Assembly (NCBI RefSeq): GCF_001704155.1
Contig: NZ_CP016294.1
Location: 617,501 to 681,500 of the forward strand
Direction of reading: 5' to 3'
DNA from: Stenotrophomonas rhizophila
GTDB lineage: Bacteria > Pseudomonadota > Gammaproteobacteria > Xanthomonadales > Xanthomonadaceae
DNA length: 64,000 bases
The notes beneath the pieces were generated by a model, which saw nothing but the letters and a program-made list of their open reading frames with translations, was not told the origin of the DNA and made no database searches. The position numbers and the translations under genes are program-made. Numbering within the stretch: position 1 is the first letter of the stretch; each line of letters opens with the position of its first letter. Positions 1 through 9,981 of this stretch are shown one piece after another.

Positions 1-525
<525 letters not shown>

Positions 526-670
526 TAACCTCAAGTTGCCTTGGCCGACATGACATGTCGATAGAGCCCAAGTGCACGCTACGTCACAAGAACTATGAGA
601 GGCAGGCGCAGTATGGCCGTGCTTTTTCCCCAAGGGAAAATCCACGAACATCGCGACGCTCCAACCGTCT

Positions 671-786
671 CCCTGGTGAAATTAGCGCTGTGGAACCACC
701 CGATCCCATCCCGAACTCGGAAGTGAAACGCAGCTGCGCCGATGGTAGTGTGGCTCAAGCCATGCGAGAGTAGGTCATCGCCAGGG
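671..786 (+). rRNA. 5S ribosomal RNA, copy 1
   Basis: The 116-nt segment has paired ends (CCCTGG at the 5' end, CCAGGG at the 3' end) and the conserved 5S core GGAACCACCCGATCCCATCC. It lies about 145 nt after the 23S end and is followed directly by an intrinsic terminator at 797-837. Confidence 0.95.
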
Positions 787-796
787 TTTACACCCC

Positions 797-837
797 AAAA
801 ACCCCGCTGCAGATGCAGTGGGGTTTTCCTTTTTTTG
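797..837 (+). terminator. Intrinsic terminator after 5S copy 1
   Basis: The hairpin has outer arms AAAACCCC and GGGGTTTT and an inner CTGCA/TGCAG stem, followed by a T-rich run. It ends the rRNA operon, which leaves the second 5S copy beyond a terminator. Confidence 0.85.
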
Positions 838-868
838 CAAGCCCCATGTTTTCGGGAGCCTGCACCCG

Positions 869-893
869 GTAGCACACGACCGTTGGTCGTGTG
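869..893 (+). repeat. GTAG-type REP between the two 5S genes
   Basis: GTAG (869-872) is followed by the perfect hairpin CACACGACC-GTT-GGTCGTGTG. This is the GTAG-plus-stem-loop architecture of Stenotrophomonas/Xanthomonas REPs. It sits in the roughly 100-nt spacer between the first 5S terminator and the second 5S copy. Confidence 0.8.
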
Positions 894-944
894 AAACGGG
901 AGACACGAATGCCGAGCTGGCGCACTGCGCTGCTCCAACCGTCT

Positions 945-1060
945 CCCTGGTGAAATTAGCGCTGTGGAACCACCCGATCCCATCCCGAACTCGGAAGTGA
1001 AACGCAGCTGCGCCGATGGTAGTGTGGCTCAAGCCATGCGAGAGTAGGTCATCGCCAGGG
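945..1060 (+). rRNA. 5S ribosomal RNA, copy 2
   Basis: This copy appears identical to copy 1 over the 116-nt mature region. The similarity starts a little upstream (GCTCCAACCGTCTCCC at both) and continues into the terminator. It lies 158 nt beyond the first copy. Because a terminator and a REP intervene, its transcription depends on read-through or on its own promoter, and none is obvious. Confidence 0.93.
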
Positions 1061-1069
1061 TTTACACCC

Positions 1070-1105
1070 AAAAACCCCGCTGCTCACGCAGCGGGGTTTT
1101 TTCTT
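1070..1105 (+). terminator. Intrinsic terminator after 5S copy 2
   Basis: AAAACCCCGCTGC and GCAGCGGGGTTTT form a strong stem with a CTCAC loop, followed by TTTTCTTT. It closes the ribosomal RNA region. Confidence 0.88.
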
Positions 1106-1116
1106 TGCGTCAAAGC

Positions 1117-1182
1117 GTGCCGACCAACGGTTGGCACCTACCGTGTTGGGATGATCGATGTGTGCCGACCAACGGTCGGCAC
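1117..1182. repeat. Two REP hairpins upstream of the RAYT gene
   Basis: Two copies of a GTGCCGACCAACGG-type hairpin (1117-1137 and 1162-1182) lie 24 nt apart. The first is followed by CTAC (1138-1141), so it is a GTAG REP on the minus strand. The second has a degenerate CCAC at that place. They belong to a different stem family from the 1206-1349 element. Confidence 0.7.
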
Positions 1183-1205
1183 CCACCGCGACGGGCCGGG
1201 CGGCG

Positions 1206-1349
1206 GTAGGGTCGATTCCCAAACGACTGCCGATAACGGTGATCGGCACGGTGACGCATGGACCCGAATCGAAACGCGTTGCCTGCGTTCATGGTCATGC
1301 CCCAATGCGGTAATCACCACCTCGGCGGTCGATTGGGATGCGACCCTAC
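1206..1349. repeat. Composite REP element, copy A (BIME-like)
   Basis: A plus-strand REP (GTAG at 1206, stem GTCG/CGAC around ATTCCCAAA) and a minus-strand REP (CTAC at 1346-1349, stem GGTCG/CGACC) bracket about 100 nt. The core has segments also found in the other copies (GATAACGGTG near the left end; TTCATG before the right end). This copy lies 71 nt upstream of the RAYT start, as expected for elements mobilised by that transposase. With the terminator and hairpins before it, it accounts for the gene-free stretch from 1061 to 1420. Confidence 0.8.
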
Positions 1350-1420
1350 CGGGGTCTCCTGACGACTTGATTGCGACTTCCCGGATACCACCGGCCATGG
1401 GGAAATACCACTCTTTGGCC

Positions 1421-1879
1421 ATGCCCAGTCCACGCCTCCTCATCGGCCGCCGCTCCCTTCAGGGCGCGTACTACATGCTCACCACCGTAGTGGCCGGCCG
1501 CGAATCGATCTTTGTCGATGACGCCACCGTCGAATGCGTGGTCGAGGCACTTCGCTGCTCAGATCGCGAACATCGCTCACGCACGCTCGCATGGGTGGTG
1601 ATGCCGGATCACGTCCATTGGCTGATGCAACTGGGCAACGGCAACATCAGTCGCTGTGTCCAAGCCTTCAAATCCCGCTCCTCGCGTGCACTCAATCTGC
1701 ATCGCGGCAGCGCGGGCTCGTTGTGGCAACGCGGCTTCTACGACCACTGCATCCGCTCCGACGAATCTTTACTCACACAGGCCAACTACCTGATCGAGAA
1801 CCCGATTCGTTCGGGGCTCGCTACAAAGGCAGGCGAGTACCCGTATTGCTGGACGCGGTGGCCCTCCGCTACCGAGTGA
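1421..1879 (+). CDS. REP-associated tyrosine transposase (RAYT)
   Basis: The 152-residue product is an IS200-like Y1 (HUH) nuclease of the RAYT/TnpA-REP type. These enzymes nick single-stranded REP hairpins and are thought to have spread them. The HUH motif is PDHVHWLMQL at residues about 63-72. The C-terminal part has GFYDHCIRSDES and ANYLIENP, where the catalytic tyrosine is expected. The ATG at 1421 was chosen because MPSPRLLIGRRSLQG is the usual family N-terminus; an in-frame ATG at 1397 adds only eight residues. REPs of two stem types lie directly upstream. It is close to normal family length and looks intact. It is probably the enzyme that acts on the GTAG REPs throughout this window, which is an inference. 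Confidence 0.92.
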   Translation: MPSPRLLIGRRSLQGAYYMLTTVVAGRESIFVDDATVECVVEALRCSDREHRSRTLAWVVMPDHVHWLMQLGNGNISRCVQAFKSRSSRALNLHRGSAGSLWQRGFYDHCIRSDESLLTQANYLIENPIRSGLATKAGEYPYCWTRWPSATE

Positions 1880-1885
1880 CCCCCA

Positions 1886-1917
1886 AAAAAGAAGCGGCGC
1901 CCAAAGGCGCCGCTTCT
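1886..1917 (-). terminator. Terminator of the M28 peptidase gene
   Basis: The perfect 11-bp stem GAAGCGGCGCC/GGCGCCGCTTC (1891-1916) is flanked on its left by AAAAAA, which reads as a T run on the minus strand. It serves the leftward gene ending at 1943 and may also stop the RAYT transcript. Confidence 0.85.
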
Positions 1918-1942
1918 CTTCAACCAGCGATGTGGGCCAGGC

Positions 1943-3673
<1,731 letters not shown>

Positions 3674-3725
3674 CATCGATTCCTGGAGACAAAGGGCCGG
3701 TGCGCGGGCACCGGGTAAAAGAGTA

Positions 3726-4388
3726 TCAATCGTTCGGCGCGGCGTCGGTGTCGAACGGCACGGGTTGGGCGCCCTCGACCGGACCGATGTGCGCGCTGCG
3801 GTGCACGTACAGGGTGACCTCGCGCTCGAAGTGCAGCGGGCCGTTGACCGCCGCATTCGGGCCGATGATCACGCGCGGCTTGCGTCCGGCGCGCAGCGAC
3901 AGGCTGAAGCTGGGCTTGTTGACGTGGATGCCGCCCTCGACCACCGAACCGATGCCGACGGTGATGTCGCCGTTGACCGTCTCGATACCCTGGGACAGCC
4001 GCGTCTCCACCAGACCGATGCCGCCGTTGACGGTTTCCACGCCACCGTCGATGCGGGTGCCGCGGTCGACAAAGATGCTGCCGTTGACGGTTTCGACATC
4101 GCCATCGACCACGACGCGCTGGCCGATCCGGATGCCGCCGTTGACCGTCGAGATGCCACGGGTGCGGGCGCGATCATCCACCTGGATGCCGCCGTTGACG
4201 GTCTGGATGTCGCCGGCCTCGGCGCCGCCCTCGACGGTGATTCCACCATTGACGGTGTCCAGGTCGCCATAGGTCTGGCCGGCGCTGGCGGTGATGCTGC
4301 CATTGACCTTGCTGATGCCATCGCTGGCGAAGGCGGGCGCGCAGGGCAGCACCAGGGCAATCAGCAGCGGTAGCGGGAAACGTTTCAT
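3726..4388 (-). CDS. Secreted VNGG-repeat protein, predicted beta-solenoid
   Basis: The 220-residue product has a signal peptide (MKRFPLPLLIALVLPCAPAF) and then at least seven tandem repeats of 18-19 residues, each centred on VNG(G/S/D)I, preceded by T and followed by a short hydrophobic/polar alternation. Such regularity suggests a right-handed beta-helix or stacked-strand fold like polymer-forming cytoskeletal or adhesin-like domains. The last 70 residues leave the repeat pattern. The ATG at 4388 has GAGG upstream. It is transcribed leftward, 52 nt upstream of the M28 peptidase, possibly in one unit. I do not recognise a named family; function unknown. Confidence 0.85.
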   Translation of the reverse strand: MKRFPLPLLIALVLPCAPAFASDGISKVNGSITASAGQTYGDLDTVNGGITVEGGAEAGDIQTVNGGIQVDDRARTRGISTVNGGIRIGQRVVVDGDVETVNGSIFVDRGTRIDGGVETVNGGIGLVETRLSQGIETVNGDITVGIGSVVEGGIHVNKPSFSLSLRAGRKPRVIIGPNAAVNGPLHFEREVTLYVHRSAHIGPVEGAQPVPFDTDAAPND

Positions 4389-4440
4389 GGGGTGCCTCGT
4401 CCGGGTATGCGGCTGGCAGGCCGCCTTCAGGAATGTCACC

Positions 4441-5811
4441 ATGCAGCGCTGCAATCCGCATCTGCCTGAAGTCACTGGAAAGCCCTTGCGCCCCAACGTC
4501 TTTTCCTCACGCGGGAATAACAATCCGACCGCTGGGCACGGCCGTAGCTCGCGCTGGCCGGTGGCGCTGTCGGCGCTGGCACTGATTCTGGCGATGATCG
4601 GCGCTGCGCCGCTGGCCGCGCAGAACCCGAAGGACGCCGAGCGCAAGCTGCAGAAGCTGCGCACCGAGCTGAAGGGTGTCGCCCAGGAACGACGCACGCT
4701 GGAAGGCCAGCGCGGCCAAGCCTCGCGCCAGCTGCGCGAGGCCGACGAGAAGGTCGCCCGCACCGGCCGCGTGCTGGCCGAGACCGAAACCGCGCTGCAG
4801 CGCGAAACCCGCGCCCTGCAGGAGGCGCAGCAGCGCCGCAGCGAACTGCAGGCGGGCCTGCAGCAGCAGCGCCAGGAGCTGGCCTCGCTGCTGCGCGCCG
4901 CCTACCGCATCGGCAACAACGCGCCGTTGAAGCTGCTGTTGTCGCAGGACCGGGTGGCCGATGCCAACCGCACGCTGGCCTACCACCGTTACCTGCAGCG
5001 CGAACGCGCGCGGCGCATCGGCGCGCTGACCGCCGACCTGACCGAACTGGAATCGCTGGAGGCGCAGATCGCCGAACGCCGCCAGGCGCTGGAAGGCACC
5101 CGCCAGCAGCAGAAACAACAGGCCGCCAGCCTGGCTGCGGACCGCCGCACGCGCGCCGAGACGGTGGCCAGTCTGGACGAACGCTACAAAGACCGCAGCG
5201 AACGCGAAAAAGCGCTGGGCCAGGATGCCAAGGCGCTGGAAACCCTGTTGGCCAACCTGCGCGCTGCTGCCGCCCGTGCCGAAGCCGAACGCCGTGCCGC
5301 CGCGCGCCGCGCCGCCGCGGAAAAAGCCGCCGCCGAGAAGGCCGAACGCGCTGCCGCCGCCAGTGGCACCAAGCCGCCGCCGCGCCCGGGCAAGACCCCG
5401 CCGGCCGTCGCCTCGGCGCCGGCGCCCAAGGTGGGCGGGCTGGGCTGGCCGCTGTCGGGCAACCTGCTGGCACGCTATGGCGGCAAGCTGCCGGACGGGC
5501 GTACCAGCAGTGGTGTGCTGATCAGCGCGCCTGCGGGCAGCACCGTCACCGCCGTCGCCGATGGCACCGTGGTGTTCTCCGACTGGATGACCGGCTACGG
5601 CATGATCCTGATCGTGGATCACGGCAATGGCTACATGAGCCTCTACGCGCACAACGACACGCTGCTGCGCGATGCCGGCGGCACGGTGAAGAAGGGCGAT
5701 GCCGTGGCCAAGGTCGGCAACTCGGGCGGGCAGGGCGTTACCGCGCTGTATTTTGAATTGCGGCGTAACGGGCAGCCGGTGGATCCATCGTCGTGGCTGC
5801 AGCGCCGGTAG
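4441..5811 (+). CDS. envC: EnvC-like murein hydrolase activator (degenerate LytM)
   Basis: The 456-residue protein has an N-terminal hydrophobic export segment (around residues 38-58), a long coiled coil rich in Q, R, E and A (about 65-300), an A/P-rich linker and a C-terminal LytM/M23 domain. In active LytM peptidases the zinc ligands lie in HxGxD and LHFE motifs. Here the first reads SSGVLISAP and the last LYFELR, so zinc ligands are lost although YAH remains. That is the state of EnvC, which activates amidases AmiA/AmiB at the division septum without cutting murein itself. The start at 4441 has AGGA 8 nt upstream. It is followed 95 nt later by a CtpA protease gene, an arrangement common in gammaproteobacteria. 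Confidence 0.9.
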   Translation: MQRCNPHLPEVTGKPLRPNVFSSRGNNNPTAGHGRSSRWPVALSALALILAMIGAAPLAAQNPKDAERKLQKLRTELKGVAQERRTLEGQRGQASRQLREADEKVARTGRVLAETETALQRETRALQEAQQRRSELQAGLQQQRQELASLLRAAYRIGNNAPLKLLLSQDRVADANRTLAYHRYLQRERARRIGALTADLTELESLEAQIAERRQALEGTRQQQKQQAASLAADRRTRAETVASLDERYKDRSEREKALGQDAKALETLLANLRAAAARAEAERRAAARRAAAEKAAAEKAERAAAASGTKPPPRPGKTPPAVASAPAPKVGGLGWPLSGNLLARYGGKLPDGRTSSGVLISAPAGSTVTAVADGTVVFSDWMTGYGMILIVDHGNGYMSLYAHNDTLLRDAGGTVKKGDAVAKVGNSGGQGVTALYFELRRNGQPVDPSSWLQRR

Positions 5812-5906
5812 CCTGTTCAACGGGAATTTACCGTGCCTTCGCGCATAATCGGGCGACGCATCATCGGTGCGTGTGGTCCCGTCCCCCGCTCAACCTGGAG
5901 TGCTTC

Positions 5907-7337
5907 ATGCGCGTAGCCCGTTCCGCCACCCTGCTGCTGGCCCTGGTGCCGGCGCTGTCTTGGGCGCAGCAGACCGCCCAGGTTCCGGAACGCGGCGGCG
6001 ATGCAGCCTCCACCGAAGAGGCGGTGACCTCGCGCGTGCCGCTGGATGAAATCCGCCGTTACGTCGCCGTCTACAACGCGGTACGTGCCGCGTATGTCGA
6101 GCCGGTGGACGACAAGAAGCTGATGCAGTCGGCCATCCGTGGCCTGCTGCTGGACCTGGACCCGCACAGCACCTACTTCGACAAGGAAGATGCCGAAGCC
6201 TTCGACGAACAGGCCGAAGGTGCCTATGAAGGCATCGGCGTGGAGCTGCAGCAGCAGCCCGACAACAGCAGCCTCAAGGTCATCTCGCCGATCGACGACA
6301 CCCCGGCGGCCAAGGCCGGCATCCTGGCCGGCGACCTGATCATCGCCATCGACGGCAAGCCGATCAGCGCGATCGAAGCCACCGAGCCGCTGCGTGGCAA
6401 GGCCGGCAGCAAGGTGATCCTCACCATCCTGCGCGAGGGCAAAGCCAAGCCGTTCGATGTGCCGATCACCCGCGAAACCATCCGCGTCACCAGCGTGCGC
6501 AGCCGCATGCTGGAACCCGGCTATGGCTACGTGCGCCTGAGCACCTTCCAGGCCGATACCGGTGCCGATTTCCAGAAGCACGTGGGCCAGCTGCAGCAGC
6601 AGGCCGGCGGCAAGCTCAAGGGCCTGGTGCTGGACCTGCGCAGCAACCCCGGTGGCCTGCTCACCGCAGCCGTGCAGGTCGCCGACGACCTGCTGGACAA
6701 GGGCAACATCGTCAGCACCCGGGGCCGCATCGCGATCAGCGACGCGCGCTTCGATGCCACGCCTGGCGACCTGCTCAAGGGGGCGCCGGTGGTGGTGTTG
6801 GCCGATGCCGGTTCGGCCAGCGCCTCGGAAGTGCTGGCTGGCGCACTGCGCGACAACGGCCGTGCCCGCGTGATCGGCAGCCGCACCTTCGGCAAGGGCT
6901 CGGTGCAGACCGTGCTGCCGCTGGACAACGGCGATTCGGTCAAGCTGACCACCGCGCGCTATTACACCCCCAGCGGCAAATCGATCCAGGCCACCGGCAT
7001 CGTGCCCGACGTGGTGCTGGTGCCGGAGAAGAAGCCAGGCGAAGACGACGACCTGCCGGCCAGCCTGTCCGATTACAGCGAAGCGACGTTGCCGGGCCAC
7101 CTGCGCGGTGACGAAGAAGGCGGCGAAGGCTACCAGGCCGGCGATGTACTGCCCGGCGACGGCCCGATCAACGACGCGCTGGCCGAGCTGAAACAGCCCG
7201 GTTCGGTGGCCGCAAAGCAGAAGGCCGACGCGGCGAAGAAGCCGGCGCCCAAGGTGGAAGCCAAGCCGAAGCCGGAAACAAAGCCGGAAGCAAAGCCGGA
7301 AGCAAAGCCGAAGACGGAACCTGCACCCACGCCGTGA
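5907..7337 (+). CDS. ctpA: S41 C-terminal processing peptidase
   Basis: The 476-residue periplasmic protease has a signal peptide ending near ALSWAQQ. A PDZ domain follows (about residues 120-200), then the S41 catalytic core. The Ser/Lys dyad is in GSASASEVLAG (Ser in SASE) and SRTFGKGSVQT (Lys). The C-terminal 45 residues are a K/P/E/A repeat tail (KPEAKPEAKP type), unusual but not disruptive. CtpA-type proteases degrade cell-wall hydrolases, often with a TPR lipoprotein adaptor, which agrees with its place beside envC. The ATG at 5907 has CTGGAG upstream. Confidence 0.94.
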   Translation: MRVARSATLLLALVPALSWAQQTAQVPERGGDAASTEEAVTSRVPLDEIRRYVAVYNAVRAAYVEPVDDKKLMQSAIRGLLLDLDPHSTYFDKEDAEAFDEQAEGAYEGIGVELQQQPDNSSLKVISPIDDTPAAKAGILAGDLIIAIDGKPISAIEATEPLRGKAGSKVILTILREGKAKPFDVPITRETIRVTSVRSRMLEPGYGYVRLSTFQADTGADFQKHVGQLQQQAGGKLKGLVLDLRSNPGGLLTAAVQVADDLLDKGNIVSTRGRIAISDARFDATPGDLLKGAPVVVLADAGSASASEVLAGALRDNGRARVIGSRTFGKGSVQTVLPLDNGDSVKLTTARYYTPSGKSIQATGIVPDVVLVPEKKPGEDDDLPASLSDYSEATLPGHLRGDEEGGEGYQAGDVLPGDGPINDALAELKQPGSVAAKQKADAAKKPAPKVEAKPKPETKPEAKPEAKPKTEPAPTP

Positions 7338-7352
7338 CGGGTGCACCCGCTG

Positions 7353-7499
7353 GTAGAGTCGGTTCCCAAACGACTGCCGATAACGGTGCAACGCCCGGTA
7401 ACGCATTGCGTTGAACGGCGTAACAGCCGGATCCGCCGATGTTCATGCCGACATCGAACGCGGCGGGTACCACGGCGGTCGATTGGGATGCGACCCTAC
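7353..7499. repeat. Composite REP element, copy B
   Basis: The plus-strand REP (GTAG 7353; stem AGTCG/CGACT) and minus-strand REP (CTAC 7496-7499; stem GGTCG/CGACC) enclose a core with CCGATAACGGTGCAACG, GGTAACGCATTG and GATGTTCATGCC, all shared with copy I at 61907. It fills most of the gap between the convergent ctpA and rhomboid genes. Confidence 0.85.
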
Positions 7500-7516
7500 C
7501 AGCCTGCGGCGCACGC

Positions 7517-8209
7517 TTAAAACCCGTGCCGCTTCCGCAACCGCCGCGCGATCGCCGCGCGCACGTACACCCCATACACCAGCCCGAACACGAACCCGGC
7601 AATGTGTGCCCACCAGGCCACCATGCCGAAGGTCGGGCCGATGTACGCGAACACCACCTGCAGCCCCGCCCACACCCCGATCAGCAGGTAGGCCGGCGCC
7701 CGCACGAATTCCAGGAACAGCCCCAGCGGGATCACCACCCCCAGCCGCGCGCCCGGGAACAGGGCCAGGTACGCCCCGATCAGCGCCGACACCGCGCCAC
7801 TGGCGCCGATGATGATCTGGTCCGGGCTGCCCATCGTGTAGATCGCGGTGAGGTTGGAGATCGCCCCGCCCACCAGGAACAGCAGGATCAGCCGCCACGG
7901 CCCCAGCACCCGCTCGGCGGGCAGCCCGAAGATCAGCAGGAACACCAGGTTGCCCAGCAGGTGCGACCAGTCCGCGTGCAGGAACAGCGCGGTGAACAGC
8001 CGCAGCACGCTGCCGTCCTCGAAGGTCGCCCACCAGTCCAACGGCCGGGTCAGCCCGGTGGACAGCGCGCCCCAGTCCATCCACAGGCTGCGCCGGGCAT
8101 CGCCCGGGCGCGAGATCGACCACAGGAATGCGGCCCACAGCGTCGCGAACAGCAGGGGCGTCGCCCAGCGGACGGCGGACTTCTTGCGGGAGGGAAGCGA
8201 GACGAACAT
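7517..8209 (-). CDS. Rhomboid family intramembrane serine protease
   Basis: The 230-residue protein has about six transmembrane segments. The catalytic dyad is visible: Ser137 in IIIGASGAV and His202 in WWAHIAGF. The upstream HADWSHLLGNLVFL supplies the conserved His and Asn of the family. It would cut transmembrane segments of unknown substrates in the inner membrane. It is monocistronic and convergent with ctpA across REP copy B. Confidence 0.95.
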   Translation of the reverse strand: MFVSLPSRKKSAVRWATPLLFATLWAAFLWSISRPGDARRSLWMDWGALSTGLTRPLDWWATFEDGSVLRLFTALFLHADWSHLLGNLVFLLIFGLPAERVLGPWRLILLFLVGGAISNLTAIYTMGSPDQIIIGASGAVSALIGAYLALFPGARLGVVIPLGLFLEFVRAPAYLLIGVWAGLQVVFAYIGPTFGMVAWWAHIAGFVFGLVYGVYVRAAIARRLRKRHGF

Positions 8210-8294
8210 GCGTGGGCGCTAGCCTAGCGCGGCAACGCGCCTGAAGGAGCGAAGACGCGTTCAGCCTGAATAGCCGGAAAGGGTGATCGCGTTA

Positions 8295-8340
8295 TTGTTT
8301 CATTAACTGGTCTGGGTATACTCGCATACGGCGTCGTATG
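8295..8340 (+). promoter_or_regulatory. Putative fadL promoter with palindromic operator
   Basis: TTGTTT (8295-8300), a 16-nt spacer and TATACT (8317-8322) form a plausible sigma-70 promoter. The palindrome CATACGGCGTCGTATG (8325-8340) sits over the expected transcription start, a good place for a repressor. The regulator is unknown; a TetR-type fatty-acid regulator would fit the target gene. Confidence 0.5.
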
Positions 8341-8439
8341 TCGGGAGGGGAATCCGGCGCGTTGTGTCAAGTCCTTCGGGGCCTGGGACAGCGCAGGCGC
8401 GCGTTGCCAAACCACACGCATTTCCGGAGAGAACAAACG

Positions 8440-9783
8440 ATGCATACCGCTTCCACCCTCGCTCGCGTCACCGCCCTCGCTGTCGGCATCGCCGGTGTCC
8501 TGGCCGTTGGCCACGTCAACGCCGCCGCCTTCCAGCTGAAGGAAAACAGCGCCAAGGGCCTCGGCCGCGCCTTCGCTGGTTCGGGCAGCGCCCAGGGCGA
8601 CGCCTCGATCATCGCCGTCAACCCGGCCGGCATGCGCCAGCTGGAAGGCATGCAGATCCAGGGCGATCTGAGCGCCATCAGCTTCAAGGCCGAATACGAA
8701 GGCACCGGCCGCAAGCCGACCGGCCAGCCGCAGACCGGCGGTGACGGCGGCGACGCCGGCATGATCGCGCCGGTTCCGGCCGCGTACTTCCACATGCCGA
8801 TCGGCGAACAGGCCCACTTCGGCGTGTCGCTGACCGCTCCGTTCGGCTTCAAGACCGACTACGACAACGGCTGGGTGGGTCGCTACAGCGGCCTGAAGAC
8901 CGACCTGAAGGCGATCGACCTCGGCTTTGCCGCCTCGTACGACGTCAACCCGTACGTGTCCTTCGGCGCGTCGGTGTTCGTTGAGCACCTGACCATCGAA
9001 CTGAGCAACAACATCGACTTCGGCACCGCGCTGGCCCAGTCCCGCGTGCCGGGCTTCGCCCCGGGCAGCGCCGATGGCAAGCTGACCGTCGAAGGCGACA
9101 ACAACGCCGTGGGTTGGACCATCGGCGGTCTGTTCAGCCCGGACGAGAACACCCACATCGGCATCAGCTACCGTTCCAAGGTCGAGCACAAGATCACCGG
9201 CGGTGACGCCACCTTCGACGTGCCGTCCAACGCCGCTGCCGTGCTGGCCGTCGCCCAGCCGGGCCGCTTCGTGACCACCTCGGGCAAGGCCACCGTGACC
9301 CTGCCGGCGTCGGCCACCCTGAGCGTGACCCACAACGTCAACGACCGCTGGACCGTGATGGGTGACGTCACCCGCACTGCCTGGTCGACCGCGTTCGACC
9401 AGGTCACCATCGACTACGCCTCGGCGCAGCCGGACTCGGTGCTGGAATTCGGCTACCGCGACACGACCTTCGTCTCGCTGGGTACCGACTTCAAGCTGAG
9501 CGACACCGTCACCCTGCGTGGCGGCGTGGCGTACGACCAGACCCCGACCACCGACGCGCACCGCGACGTCCGCGTGCCGGACACCAGCCGCAAGTGGCTG
9601 TCGCTGGGCGTGGGCTGGACCCCGTCGGCGAACACCGAGTACAACTTCGGCTACACCCACCTGTTCACCAGCGACCCGAACGTCATCGTTCCGGCCACCA
9701 CGAACAACCAGGGCAATTCGCTGAACGGCAAGTACAAGGTCCGCGGCGACGTGCTGGCTGCATCGTTCAACTACAAGTTCTGA
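8440..9783 (+). CDS. fadL: FadL/OmpP1-type outer membrane transporter
   Basis: The 447-residue protein has a signal peptide cleaved near VNAAAFQL. The mature N-terminus AAFQLKENSAKGLGRAFAGSG and the NPAGM motif are typical of the FadL family, whose 14-stranded barrel takes up long-chain fatty acids and other hydrophobic compounds. It ends in the usual barrel signature with terminal aromatic (NYKF). GGAGAG precedes the ATG. It is a single gene with its own terminator. Confidence 0.92.
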   Translation: MHTASTLARVTALAVGIAGVLAVGHVNAAAFQLKENSAKGLGRAFAGSGSAQGDASIIAVNPAGMRQLEGMQIQGDLSAISFKAEYEGTGRKPTGQPQTGGDGGDAGMIAPVPAAYFHMPIGEQAHFGVSLTAPFGFKTDYDNGWVGRYSGLKTDLKAIDLGFAASYDVNPYVSFGASVFVEHLTIELSNNIDFGTALAQSRVPGFAPGSADGKLTVEGDNNAVGWTIGGLFSPDENTHIGISYRSKVEHKITGGDATFDVPSNAAAVLAVAQPGRFVTTSGKATVTLPASATLSVTHNVNDRWTVMGDVTRTAWSTAFDQVTIDYASAQPDSVLEFGYRDTTFVSLGTDFKLSDTVTLRGGVAYDQTPTTDAHRDVRVPDTSRKWLSLGVGWTPSANTEYNFGYTHLFTSDPNVIVPATTNNQGNSLNGKYKVRGDVLAASFNYKF

Positions 9784-9812
9784 TCCACGGCGTTCGCGCC
9801 GCGTAACAGACG

Positions 9813-9842
9813 GAAGGCCCCGCGCAAGCGGGGCCTTCTGCG
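9813..9842 (+). terminator. Terminator of fadL
   Basis: The 11-bp perfect stem GAAGGCCCCGC/GCGGGGCCTTC around a short loop lies 30 nt after the fadL stop. The T run is weak (TTCTG). Confidence 0.7.
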
Positions 9843-9900
9843 TTGTGGGTCGGCAACCGGATGCGAAACCGGATGCGGACGCGGATGCGAAACCGCACCG

Positions 9901-9981
9901 GTAGAGCCGACTGTCAGTCGGCTGCTCTACGCGCGGTCTACGGCTTCATGCGAACGGCAGCCGACTGACAGTCGGCTCTAC
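9901..9981. repeat. Inverted REP pair (GTAGAGCCGACT type)
   Basis: The plus-strand REP GTAGAGCCGACTGTCAGTCG (from 9901, closing with GCTCTAC near 9930) and a minus-strand REP ending CTAC at 9978-9981 share the stem AGCCGACTG/CAGTCGGCT. The minus-strand GTAG supplies the TAG stop of the neighbouring gene. Just upstream (about 9857-9898) are short imperfect GGATGCGAAACC direct repeats. Confidence 0.85.

Noticed and set aside
579..1071. Short ORFs across the 5S region
   Set aside because: They translate structural RNA and terminators; similarity between them is the 5S duplication.
7220..7337. KPEA repeats at the CtpA end as a frameshift or fusion
   Set aside because: The frame is continuous and the K/P/E/A tail is a simple low-complexity extension after a complete S41 domain.
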